Positions 1-6,657 of a stretch of 10,657 bases of DNA are shown in pieces (the stretch's first letter is position 1; each line of letters starts with the position of its first letter). A model generated the notes under the pieces. The model saw only the letters and a program-made list of their open reading frames with translations, was not told the DNA's origin and ran no database searches. The stretch is from JBLHRE01 sp047625765. GTDB taxonomy: Bacteria; Bacteroidota; Bacteroidia; Flavobacteriales; JBLHRE01. The translations under genes and the position numbers were made by a program. The stretch spans positions 1 through 10,657 of the forward strand of contig JBLHRE010000054.1 of assembly GCA_047625765.1 (NCBI GenBank), given 5' to 3'.

Positions 1-555
1 ACGGGATGTAAAACAGATGATGACTTGCCTGAACCAGAAAACGAAGTAGAGGTTATTACCGATGTGGTTTTAACTTTCACCAATGCTAGTAATGGAAGTG
101 ATATTGTAAGGGCAAGGGCTAAAGATCCAGATGGAGCAGGTATTCAAGAGCTTGTTATATTAGATTCTATTAAATTGGATACTAGTAAAACATATATCCT
201 TACACTCGATTTATTAAACGCTCTGGATTCAGTTAATGTTGAAAGTATTACCGAAGAAGTTGAAGAAGAAGGAGATGAACATCAGTTCTATTTTAGTTAT
301 TCAAATAATGCCTTCGCCAACCCTACAGGTGACGGGAATTTTGACAATTTCTCCGACCCTCTGAATTATAATGACTTGGATGTTAATGGAAACAGTATTG
401 GTCTATCAACGAACTGGACGACTAGTAACATATTGTTGGAAAATGGAGTTTTTAGAGTTCGTCTTCAACATCAGCCAGATATTAAAACAGCAACTACGGG
501 TGTAAACGATGGCGATACAGATATTGATTTATCGTTTGTATTAGTAGTTCAATAA
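1..555 (+). CDS. Small acidic lipoprotein, 5' end cut by window edge
   Basis: The reading frame is open from base 1 and begins T-G-C-K-T-D-D-D. This is the end of a lipobox, with the lipidated cysteine at bases 7-9, so the signal peptide and true start lie before the window; the TTG at base 25 is not the start. After the cysteine comes an acidic stretch typical of Bacteroidota surface or periplasmic lipoproteins, then a beta-rich domain of about 170 residues with motifs VVLTFTNASNG, DPDG, EEVEEEGDEHQFYFSY, WTTSN and RVRLQHQPD. From memory this resembles a flavobacterial lipoprotein family often annotated vaguely as 'type 1 periplasmic binding fold superfamily' and often found beside a TonB-dependent receptor gene. 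No catalytic residues are visible. I infer a cell-envelope accessory or ligand-binding role; the substrate is unknown. The gene ends 20 bases before a large inverted repeat that may terminate it. Confidence 0.85.
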   Translation, partial: TGCKTDDDLPEPENEVEVITDVVLTFTNASNGSDIVRARAKDPDGAGIQELVILDSIKLDTSKTYILTLDLLNALDSVNVESITEEVEEEGDEHQFYFSYSNNAFANPTGDGNFDNFSDPLNYNDLDVNGNSIGLSTNWTTSNILLENGVFRVRLQHQPDIKTATTGVNDGDTDIDLSFVLVVQ

Positions 556-575
556 ATAATAACGGATAATTCTTA

Positions 576-664
576 AAAGGCTCAACTTCTCGGATTTTCA
601 GACAGAATAAAATAGAGTGTACAGTAACTCTATGCTGTTAGAGAAACTGAGAAGTTGAGCTTTT
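576..664. repeat. Large inverted repeat with branched loop; possible terminator
   Basis: Arms 576-591 and 649-664 pair over 16 bp: the core GCTCAACTTCTC matches GAGAAGTTGAGC perfectly, and A/T pairs plus one G-U extend it. The 57-base interior holds a second hairpin (612-618 with 627-633, ATAGAGT/ACTCTAT) flanked by ACAG/CTGT (602-605 with 635-638). The A-run before and TTTT after the arms fit a terminator for the lipoprotein gene, but the loop is unusually long for an intrinsic terminator. The right arm touches the first readable codon of the ATPase remnant, so it could also be a small palindromic insertion or rearrangement scar. Confidence 0.6.
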
Positions 665-1386
665 AGCATTCAAAGCTTATGGGAATGGCTCTTTAAGTAA
701 TGAATTGGATTTAATAGATTCTGATTTTTTATTTGATAATTCCGAGCGGCACATGACGACTGTTAGAGCATTAGCCATATCTAACAAAGAAATAACAAGG
801 AACGAATTGATTTTGAAACGTGGTATTTCTTCTGATGGAGATTTTAGTTTAAAATTAGAGGAATTGATGGAGTCGGGTTTTATAAGTGAATATTCTTACT
901 TTCAAAGCAAAAAGCAACTAAGCTTATATCGACTGTCAGACGAGTACTCGAAGTTCTATTTGAAATTTATTGAGAACAACAAAACGGCTAAAGTTGGTAC
1001 TTGGCAGCGTATAAGTAAAACCCAATCATTTGTTTCCTAGGCCCGATTTACTTTTGATACCTTATGCTTTAACCCTGTAAATAAAATGAATAAAGCCTTG
1101 CGAATTGATGCTATCTATTCGGCAAATAGTAGTTGGTTTAATACGCATGCACAAGTTGACTTACTTATTAATAGGGATGATAATGTGATGAATCTGTGTG
1201 AAATGAAGTTTTACAATGGACCCTTTGTCATTGATAAAAAACAAAATTGCTCAATTGCAAAGTGATACGAAAACAGGGAAAAATGTTTTTCTCTCCAGGG
1301 TTACAACTTATGGGCTAGTAGAAAATCTATGTAGTAAGGAGTTTGTTATGAATTCTCTTGATGTGAGTAGCGTAAAAGTAAGATAG
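663..1386 (+). pseudogene. C-terminal remnant of a DUF234-type P-loop ATPase
   Basis: The frame opening at 663 (LAFKAYGNGSLSNELD) runs through a winged-helix region (VRALAISNKEITRNELI, LEELMESGFISEY) and the DUF234 signature LYRLSDEYSKFYLKFIENN, followed by WQRISKTQSF. A TAG at 1038-1040 stands where the family normally has Trp. The same frame then continues with FTFDTLCFNPVNKMNKAL, QVDLLINRDDNVMNLCEMKF and YNGPFVIDKK, a nuclease-like DUF234 tail. Near 1243 the match shifts frame (KIAQLQSDTKTGKNVFLS, TTYGLVENLCSKEFVMNSLD) and ends at TAG 1384-1386; several expected residues are missing at the junction, so a short deletion probably caused the shift. The whole N-terminal AAA/P-loop domain is absent. 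These ATPases are common, poorly understood accessory genes in Bacteroidota and archaea. This copy is surely non-functional. Confidence 0.85.
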
Positions 1387-1489
1387 TCCTTAAAGTCCAC
1401 CAAGAAGCCGTTTTTTTTTGTAAAGTTTGATCAGAAATATAATGACTCTACAATCAGTTTGGTCTGAAGTACAGGGTGATGTAAATGAG

Positions 1490-2419
1490 TTAGTTTTTTA
1501 TTTCGTCAATTAGGTTTTTCAGTTCATTCTCAAAATTCATTTCATTCCTGAAATCAAAGTACAGTGTCTCTTGCATGATTTGAGGAATACTAATTTTTTT
1601 GTCGCCATCCGTAAGTATTGATAAGTATTGTGCTCTACCAATTTTTTTAAATAATTGGTCCTCAATAATGGAAAATTCAAATTTTACTCCAGAATTTGAG
1701 ATGTTTTCATACTTGAATTTGTAATTCTTGTTAAATACGATTATAACATAATCAGAAGATTGAATTCCATTTCTCATATAATCGTAGGGGTTCATTTTGT
1801 GGATTAAATTATCATCATATTCCACTTTAAAATATTTAGCCAATTGGTTAGCTAATTTGGAAACCCATTTAGAACTTTCACCCTGTAAATCATGAGCGTA
1901 TGAAATGAATACTTTTTTATTTTCGTCTGTTTTGTGTCTTTTACCAGTAAGAATATAAAACAAATGGTATTTGTCCATGCCTAGTTGCCTTGCAAGTCCT
2001 GACTTGTAAAAATCATCGAATGATTTATTAAAGTATCCCCGAAAACTTACTGAACCATTAGGTTTGATGAATTTCATATACTCAATGGGGTCACCATTTT
2101 GGTATTTATCAGGATTTGATCCAATTAAAACACACTCTGTATAATCCTTACCTTTTTCCGTAAGAAGAACTTGAAAGGCAGTGAATTTATCTTCTAGGTA
2201 TGAGCCTTGTTTCGTTCTTAATTGTAAGATATTATCAGCCTTTATGAGTTCCTTTTCTAATAAGTCGGTTAAGATGATGTAAAGAATCTGATTTGTTTGA
2301 TTTAAGCGTTCGTTAAGCTCAGAGATGTTAGAATTACCGCCATTTTCATAAAGAAATAGAAGGATGTCATTTCTAGGAATCTTCCGAAAATTCACTAATT
2401 CTGAGTGTAGTATGCTCAT
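1490..2419 (-). CDS. Winged-helix + SEFIR/TIR-like domain protein
   Basis: This is a 309-residue intracellular protein with no signal peptide or membrane segment. Residues about 15-95 look like a winged helix-turn-helix (ILLFLYENGGNSNISELNE, then a recognition-helix-like segment and LLTEKGKDY). Residues 95-165 are an unrecognised linker region (FIKPNGSVSFRGYF, LARQLGMDKYHLFYIL). Residues 168-309 look like a SEFIR/TIR fold: KVFISYAHD (169-177), a helix SSKWVSKLANQLAKYF, strand SDYVIIVFNKNY (222-233), then GVKFEFSIIEDQLF with Glu248 where related domains keep a conserved or catalytic glutamate, and a last strand SILTDGD. Bacterial TIR-type domains often degrade NAD+ or make cyclic ADP-ribose signals in anti-phage defence, but no partner gene is visible, so that role is inference. 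The gene seems more AT-rich than mutS or folK and sits next to a decayed ATPase and repeats, suggesting an accessory locus. The ATG start has an AT-rich leader without a clear ribosome site. Confidence 0.85.
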   Translation of the reverse strand: MSILHSELVNFRKIPRNDILLFLYENGGNSNISELNERLNQTNQILYIILTDLLEKELIKADNILQLRTKQGSYLEDKFTAFQVLLTEKGKDYTECVLIGSNPDKYQNGDPIEYMKFIKPNGSVSFRGYFNKSFDDFYKSGLARQLGMDKYHLFYILTGKRHKTDENKKVFISYAHDLQGESSKWVSKLANQLAKYFKVEYDDNLIHKMNPYDYMRNGIQSSDYVIIVFNKNYKFKYENISNSGVKFEFSIIEDQLFKKIGRAQYLSILTDGDKKISIPQIMQETLYFDFRNEMNFENELKNLIDEIKN

Positions 2420-2466
2420 ATAAAAATTAACTTATTTTGTTTCCACAATATATAAAATAGCAGGTC

Positions 2467-2487
2467 ATTCTGAACTTGGTTCAGAAT
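2467..2487. repeat. REP-like short palindrome
   Basis: ATTCTGAAC (2467-2475) and GTTCAGAAT (2479-2487) are perfect inverted repeats around a 3-base loop, inside the context GGTCATTCTGAACTTGG. From memory, GTCATTCTGA-type palindromes are dispersed in many copies between genes in Bacteroidota genomes. It lies 48 bases upstream of the wHTH-SEFIR start codon and could also act as a weak hairpin or operator, but the repeat explanation is more likely. Confidence 0.55.
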
Positions 2488-2641
2488 CTATAGGAAGCGT
2501 TTGGCTTTTTTATAAACCTCAAGTTTTTCGAAATCGAACATAGAAACAAAGCATGGTTAGTGTGAGTGTCAGTTCGAGAGCGAAGATAAAAAAACAGTTT
2601 GAATATCGAGAATAGGTTTTGGAGTGAGAGTGAGTGTGAAG
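2488..2641. other. Non-coding, purine-rich repeat-like spacer
   Basis: No gene is supportable here. The stretch is rich in G/A on the plus strand and holds two copies of GTGAGTGT (2562-2569 and 2630-2637). It also holds CGAGAGCGAAG (2575-2585), whose exact reverse complement lies at 2662-2672 in and beside the loop of the next hairpin. The segment around 2566-2585 resembles the scruffy dispersed intergenic repeats common in Bacteroidota. Confidence 0.4.
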
Positions 2642-2695
2642 AAAAAAACCAGCGTAAGAAACTTCGCTCTCGCTCTGTTTCTTACGCTGGTTTTT
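2642..2695 (-). terminator. Strong rho-independent terminator after the T9SS cargo gene
   Basis: Arms 2644-2662 and 2677-2695 pair perfectly over 19 bp (core CCAGCGTAAGAAAC with GTTTCTTACGCTGG) around a 14-base pyrimidine-rich loop. On the minus strand the stem is followed by an uninterrupted U-run (complement of 2642-2648). It lies 22 bases past the stop of the LRR-like secreted protein, which reads into it. Flanking A and T runs make it potentially bidirectional. Confidence 0.9.
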
Positions 2696-2717
2696 GTACC
2701 TCTTAAAATAGAATAAA

Positions 2718-3563
2718 TTATAATTTAATAAATTGGTTGGAAACCCATCTGTTTTCTAAAAGGAGCTGGATTACATAACCTCCTTTGGGTAAGGTTTCAA
2801 TATTCAATTGATTGTTACGGATTATTCCCTCTTGCATTAGTCCTCCTTTTGAATTTATAATTCGGTAAGAAATGGAATCATGATTTGTATTAACATTTAC
2901 ATGTAAAATTGAAGATGCAGGGTTTGGGTATATATCGTATTTCAGTTGGGGAAACTCAGGAGCACTTAATGCAGAACCGCAATCGGTTATTATTTTCCCG
3001 TTAGGCCCTAAATGACCATTTAGATCTAACTCACCTTGGATGGAATCTACGCAAATAACAGAATCTACTCTTGTGTAAAACAATGAAAAGGCTTCTTCAG
3101 CAAGGCTTCCATTCTTAAGGTTTAAATATTTTAGGTTTAATGAATGTAAATAAATGCTTTGTAGGTTAGGTAGTTCAGAGAGGTCAAGCGATTCAATGGC
3201 GAAATCCGAAGCTCTTATGTATGTAAGGTTATCAATGGCTAGTTTGATGTTTTGTGATGAGCTTGGATTACCCGAAAGGTAAAAGTGCTCTAGATTGGTA
3301 AACCAATTAAGCTCCGTAATATCAAGAATATTATAATCATCGGTGCGAATTGCCAATGACTGAACACTTAGTACTTCGGAAAGTTGAATTTCAGCATCAT
3401 TATTTAAATCCAAGGAAATATTTCCAATGCCATCTTTATTCGTGTCAACACAAGGCTCTGTAAGTAGGAATCGCTTAAGCTCTAAATCGGTAAATGTCAA
3501 AACTTGTCCAAGGCAACTTATTGAAAATGCGAAAAATAAGATAGAAATTATCAAGACTCTCAT
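2718..3563 (-). CDS. Secreted leucine-rich-repeat-like protein with T9SS sorting domain
   Basis: This 281-residue protein starts with a Sec signal peptide (MRVLIISILFFAFSISC, likely cut before Gln20; the Cys17 context is a poor lipobox). Residues 36-60 contain a Ca-binding-like DTNKDG segment and a second Asp/Asn-rich stretch, LDLNNDAE. Residues 65-155 hold irregular leucine-rich repeats (LNWFTNLEHFYLSGN, LDLSELPNLQSIYL, LKYLNLKNGS). Residues about 209-281 are a type A T9SS C-terminal domain: YPNPASSILHV, then YRIINSKGG, LNIETLPKGGYVIQL and the terminal FIKL. The T9SS tail is known to route proteins across the outer membrane of Bacteroidota, after which it is usually removed. I infer a surface or released binding or adhesion protein; the ligand is unknown. 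A strong terminator follows and no operon partner is evident. Confidence 0.9.
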   Translation of the reverse strand: MRVLIISILFFAFSISCLGQVLTFTDLELKRFLLTEPCVDTNKDGIGNISLDLNNDAEIQLSEVLSVQSLAIRTDDYNILDITELNWFTNLEHFYLSGNPSSSQNIKLAIDNLTYIRASDFAIESLDLSELPNLQSIYLHSLNLKYLNLKNGSLAEEAFSLFYTRVDSVICVDSIQGELDLNGHLGPNGKIITDCGSALSAPEFPQLKYDIYPNPASSILHVNVNTNHDSISYRIINSKGGLMQEGIIRNNQLNIETLPKGGYVIQLLLENRWVSNQFIKL

Positions 3564-3661
3564 ACTTCTATTATTTAAATGAATAACTTACCAAGTTACA
3601 TTTTAGTGGCATATATTATTAACTTAGGTCAAAATGGACGAGTCGACCAATTCTATTAAAC

Positions 3662-3695
3662 AAAAAAAAGGAGTTCATTTCTGAACTCCTTTTTT
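3662..3695 (-). terminator. Terminator after tRNA-Leu
   Basis: GGAGTTCA (3670-3677) pairs with TGAACTCC (3682-3689) around loop TTTC, extended by A/T pairs from the flanking runs (8 A and 6 T). On the minus strand it begins one base past the tRNA-Leu 3' end and finishes in a U-run, so it ends the tRNA transcript. It could also work from the plus strand. Confidence 0.85.
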
Positions 3696-3696
3696 G

Positions 3697-3780
3697 TACC
3701 CGGGACGGGACTTGAACCCGTACGTCCAGATGGACACAAGATTTTAAGTCTTGCGTGTCTACCAATTCCACCACCCGGGC
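3697..3780 (-). tRNA. tRNA-Leu (anticodon UAA)
   Basis: The minus strand folds as a class II tRNA of 84 nt. It has acceptor GCCCGGG/CCCGGGU (G1 pairs with U72 as a wobble), a D-arm GGTGGAATTGGTAGACAC, and an anticodon stem CAAGA/TCTTG with loop CTTAAAA (anticodon at 3744-3746). The long variable arm contains GTCC/GGAC, and the T-arm is ACGGG-TTCAAGT-CCCGT. Discriminator A73 is at 3697 and CCA is not encoded. It lies 49 bases downstream of tRNA-Gly and is probably co-transcribed with it. Confidence 0.97.
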
Positions 3781-3800
3781 AAACCAGACCTATGGTCTAA

Positions 3801-3828
3801 AAATAAAAGCCCAATGTTTTGGGCTTTT
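3801..3828 (-). terminator. Hairpin between the two tRNA genes, possible partial terminator
   Basis: AAAAGCCCAA (3805-3814) pairs perfectly with TTGGGCTTTT (3819-3828) around a 4-base loop, one base past the tRNA-Gly 3' end on the minus strand. The U-run after the stem is short and interrupted (TTTTATTT), so read-through to tRNA-Leu is plausible. A small hairpin AGACC/GGTCT (3786-3798) follows just before tRNA-Leu. It may act as a processing or attenuation signal that sets the Gly:Leu ratio. Confidence 0.6.
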
Positions 3829-3829
3829 G

Positions 3830-3902
<73 letters not shown>

Positions 3903-3912
3903 GTTGCGGCTG

Positions 3913-3942
3913 CAAATATAATCAAGAAATCAATTCTACAAA
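3913..3942 (-). promoter_or_regulatory. Bacteroidota-type promoter for the tRNA pair
   Basis: On the minus strand TTTG (3939-3942) is followed by 18 bases and TATATTTG (3913-3920), an exact match to the TAnnTTTG -7 element with the usual TTTG -33 element and spacing. The -7 box ends 10 bases before the mature tRNA-Gly 5' end, so the primary transcript would carry only a very short leader. Confidence 0.8.
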
Positions 3943-4008
3943 CAATCATTCAAACTATTTTGAGCTTTTCTAGGTAAAGCAGAAATTTTCGCTGCCTTTT
4001 GAAATAAA

Positions 4009-6624
4009 TTAACCTTTATTTCCAACTAATTTTTTAATCTCATTCAGCTTCATCAGTGCCTCTACAGGGGTTAAGGTGTTGATGTCGAGATTCATTATTT
4101 CTTCTCGAATCTCCTCCAGTATTGGGTCATCTAATTTAAAGAAGCTGAGCTGCATGTCATCATCTTTCAAACTTTCGCGCTTGCTAGCGTCTAGGTTCTC
4201 GTTGTTCTGCTCTAGTTTCTTTAATATTTTGTTGGCCTTGCTAACCACCAAGTTTGGCATTCCTGCCATTTTTGCCACATGAATCCCAAAACTATGTTCG
4301 CTACCACCAGGCACAAGCTTACGCATGAAAATAATTTTCTTGCCACTTTCCTTTACCGAAACATTGAAGTTTTTGATTCTATCAAACTGATGCGTCATTT
4401 CGTTCAGTTCGTGGTAATGGGTAGCAAATAAGGTTTTCGCTTTGCTCGGATGGCTGTGTAAATATTCGGCAATAGACCAAGCAATAGAAATACCATCGTA
4501 TGTAGAGGTCCCTCGGCCAATTTCATCCAAAAGAATCAAGCTGCGCTCAGAAAGGTTATTTAGGATGCTGGCTGTTTCGGTCATCTCAACCATAAAGGTA
4601 GATTCGCCAGAGGAGATATTATCAGATGCACCTACACGCGTAAACACCTTGTCTACAATTCCAATTTTAGCTTCAGAAGCAGGCACAAAAGATCCCATTT
4701 GCGCCATAATAGAAATCAATGCAACCTGACGCAACAAAGCAGATTTACCTGCCATATTGGGCCCTGTAATCATTATGATCTGTTGATCGTCCCGATTTAA
4801 TTCGATATCGTTGGGTACATAAACTTCGCCAGGCGGCAATTGCTTTTCTATAACAGGATGCCTACCGTCTTTTATCTGCATTCCAAAATCATCGTTCAGT
4901 TCTGGGCGCACATAATTGTTAGCATTAGCGGTTTGTGCAAAAGAGCTCAAACAATCCAGTTGTGCCACAACATTTGCATCTACCAAAATAGGATCGATGT
5001 AGTCCATCAACTCCTGCACAAGATCATTGTACAGTTTCCCTTCAATGGCATTTATTTTTTCTTCGGCACCAAGAATTTTACTCTCGTATTCTTTAAGCTC
5101 TTCCGTGATGTAACGTTCGGCACTTACCAAAGTTTGTTTTCTAATCCACTCTTCGGGAACCTTGTCTTTAAAAGTGTTTCTTACCTCTAAGAAATAGCCA
5201 AAAACATTGTTAAAGCCAATTTTTAAACTGGTAATTCCGGTTGCTGCAGATTCTCGTTCTCTAAGGTTGGCGAGGTATTTCTGTCCATCATTAGAAATGG
5301 CTCTTAATTCGTCTAGTTCGGTATGAATACCCTCTGCAACAACAGCGCCCTTACCTAGCTGAATTGGAGGCTCTTCGACCAATGATTTGTCAATTTGTTC
5401 TTGAATGGTTTCGCAAAGCACAATACGTTCGCCCAATTTCACTAATGCCTTTTCTTTAGACGAAGCACACATCTCCTTGATTGGGGCCAAGCATTCTAAA
5501 GCATTTTTCAATTGCCTTACTTCCCTTGGATTAATGCGTCCTGTAGCAACTTTAGATATCAATCGGTCTAAATCTCCAATTCGTTGAAACAATGAAACTA
5601 GTTCAATTGTTGAATCTCCATGGTTTTGGAAAAAGGCAACGGCATCATGCCGCTCTTCAATATGTTTTCTGTCGCGCAAAGGCATAGCCAGCCATCGCTT
5701 TATCATTCGCGAACCCATAGGGCTTGCAGTTTGATCGATGATATCTAAAAGCGTTACTGCTTTTTCGTGTGGCGAGTGCAATAATTCGAGGTTTCGCATG
5801 GTAAAGCGATCCATCCAAACGTGGTTGTTTTCGTGGATTCTAGAAACCTGTACAATGTGTTTTATTTTATGATGTTGGGTGTCTGCCAAGTAATGCAATG
5901 CAGCACCTGCTGCAATAACAGCCAAGTCCATTTCCTCTATCCCAAATCCTTTTAAAGAGGCAGCATCAAACTGTTTTAAAAGAAGCTCTTGCGCGAAATC
6001 AAGATTAAAAACCCAATCTTCTAATTTGTAGGTAAACCAATTGTCGCCAAAATGTAATTTAAAGTTTAGCTGTTCACCTTTTTCAAATAGAATTTCGTTG
6101 GGTTGGAAACTCTGTAATAATTTGGAAACATAGGCATGACTACCTTCAGCTACCATAAATTCTCCGGTAGAAACATCTAAAAAGGCAACACCAGATTTAT
6201 CTTTTTTAAGGGTGACCGCTGCTAGGAAATTGTTGGATTTTCCTTCTAAAGTCTTGTCATTATAAGAAACACCAGGGGTAACCAATTCGGTAACGCCACG
6301 TTTTACAATGGTCTTGGTTGTTTTTGGATCTTCCAATTGGTCGCAGATGGCAACTCGCTGCCCTGCTCTCACTAATTTCGGCAAGTAAGTATCTAAGGCA
6401 TGATGTGGAAATCCAGCCAACTCTATGTGAGAAGCAGAACCATTTGCTCTTTTGGTAAGGGTAATATCGAGGATTTTAGAAGCTTTAATAGCATCTTTTC
6501 CAAAGGTTTCGTAGAAATCTCCAACGCGAAAAAGCAATACCGCATCTGGGTATTTATTCTTGATGCCCAAGTACTGCTGCATCAATGGAGTCTCCTTTGT
6601 TGTTTTTTGCGGTTTTTTTGCCAA
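4009..6624 (-). CDS. mutS: DNA mismatch repair protein MutS
   Basis: This full-length 871-residue MutS recognises mispaired bases and small loops and, with MutL, starts strand repair. The N-terminal mismatch-binding domain carries the F-x-E motif in GDFYETFG (Phe37, Glu39) and the family stretch VAICDQLEDPKTTKTIVKRG. The connector, lever and clamp domains follow (GFNNVFGYFLEVRN, RYITEELKEYE). The ATPase domain has Walker A GPNMAGKS (621-628; Ala where E. coli has Gly), the SSGESTFMVEM signature, Walker B with Asp700-Glu701 in LLDEIGRGTSTYDG, and the H-loop ATHYHEL. The C-terminal dimerisation helix pair is present. The start is TTG at 6622-6624: homologues begin MAKK followed by KETPLM, no ATG lies upstream before the stop at 6652-6654, and the next ATG would remove conserved residues. 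It is divergent from a TrmH-family gene with only 33 bases between starts. Confidence 0.98.
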   Translation of the reverse strand: MAKKPQKTTKETPLMQQYLGIKNKYPDAVLLFRVGDFYETFGKDAIKASKILDITLTKRANGSASHIELAGFPHHALDTYLPKLVRAGQRVAICDQLEDPKTTKTIVKRGVTELVTPGVSYNDKTLEGKSNNFLAAVTLKKDKSGVAFLDVSTGEFMVAEGSHAYVSKLLQSFQPNEILFEKGEQLNFKLHFGDNWFTYKLEDWVFNLDFAQELLLKQFDAASLKGFGIEEMDLAVIAAGAALHYLADTQHHKIKHIVQVSRIHENNHVWMDRFTMRNLELLHSPHEKAVTLLDIIDQTASPMGSRMIKRWLAMPLRDRKHIEERHDAVAFFQNHGDSTIELVSLFQRIGDLDRLISKVATGRINPREVRQLKNALECLAPIKEMCASSKEKALVKLGERIVLCETIQEQIDKSLVEEPPIQLGKGAVVAEGIHTELDELRAISNDGQKYLANLRERESAATGITSLKIGFNNVFGYFLEVRNTFKDKVPEEWIRKQTLVSAERYITEELKEYESKILGAEEKINAIEGKLYNDLVQELMDYIDPILVDANVVAQLDCLSSFAQTANANNYVRPELNDDFGMQIKDGRHPVIEKQLPPGEVYVPNDIELNRDDQQIIMITGPNMAGKSALLRQVALISIMAQMGSFVPASEAKIGIVDKVFTRVGASDNISSGESTFMVEMTETASILNNLSERSLILLDEIGRGTSTYDGISIAWSIAEYLHSHPSKAKTLFATHYHELNEMTHQFDRIKNFNVSVKESGKKIIFMRKLVPGGSEHSFGIHVAKMAGMPNLVVSKANKILKKLEQNNENLDASKRESLKDDDMQLSFFKLDDPILEEIREEIMNLDINTLTPVEALMKLNEIKKLVGNKG

Positions 6625-6657
6625 AAGAATTGATTTACTTTGCCTAAAAATTTAGGA

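Noticed and set aside
25..27. TTG as start codon of the first gene
   Set aside because: The frame is open to base 1 and contains a lipobox Thr-Gly-Cys upstream, so the true start is before the window.
1387..1489. Nine-T run (1411-1419) after the ATPase remnant as a terminator
   Set aside because: No convincing stem precedes the run; AGTCC repeats nearby are direct, not inverted.
3976..3998. Weak GCAG/CTGC hairpin after the mutS stop as its terminator
   Set aside because: The stem is short and bulged without a clear U-tract; it could contribute but cannot be supported alone.
4076..5587. Plus-strand ORFs opposite mutS (4076-4282, 4442-4729, 4840-5190, 5405-5587)
   Set aside because: They are antisense shadows of a strongly conserved gene with no recognisable protein features of their own.
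6640..6657. Longer TrmH-family start at TTG 6640
   Set aside because: Homologues start at MRKLKN (ATG 6658), and 6640 overlaps a possible -7 element.
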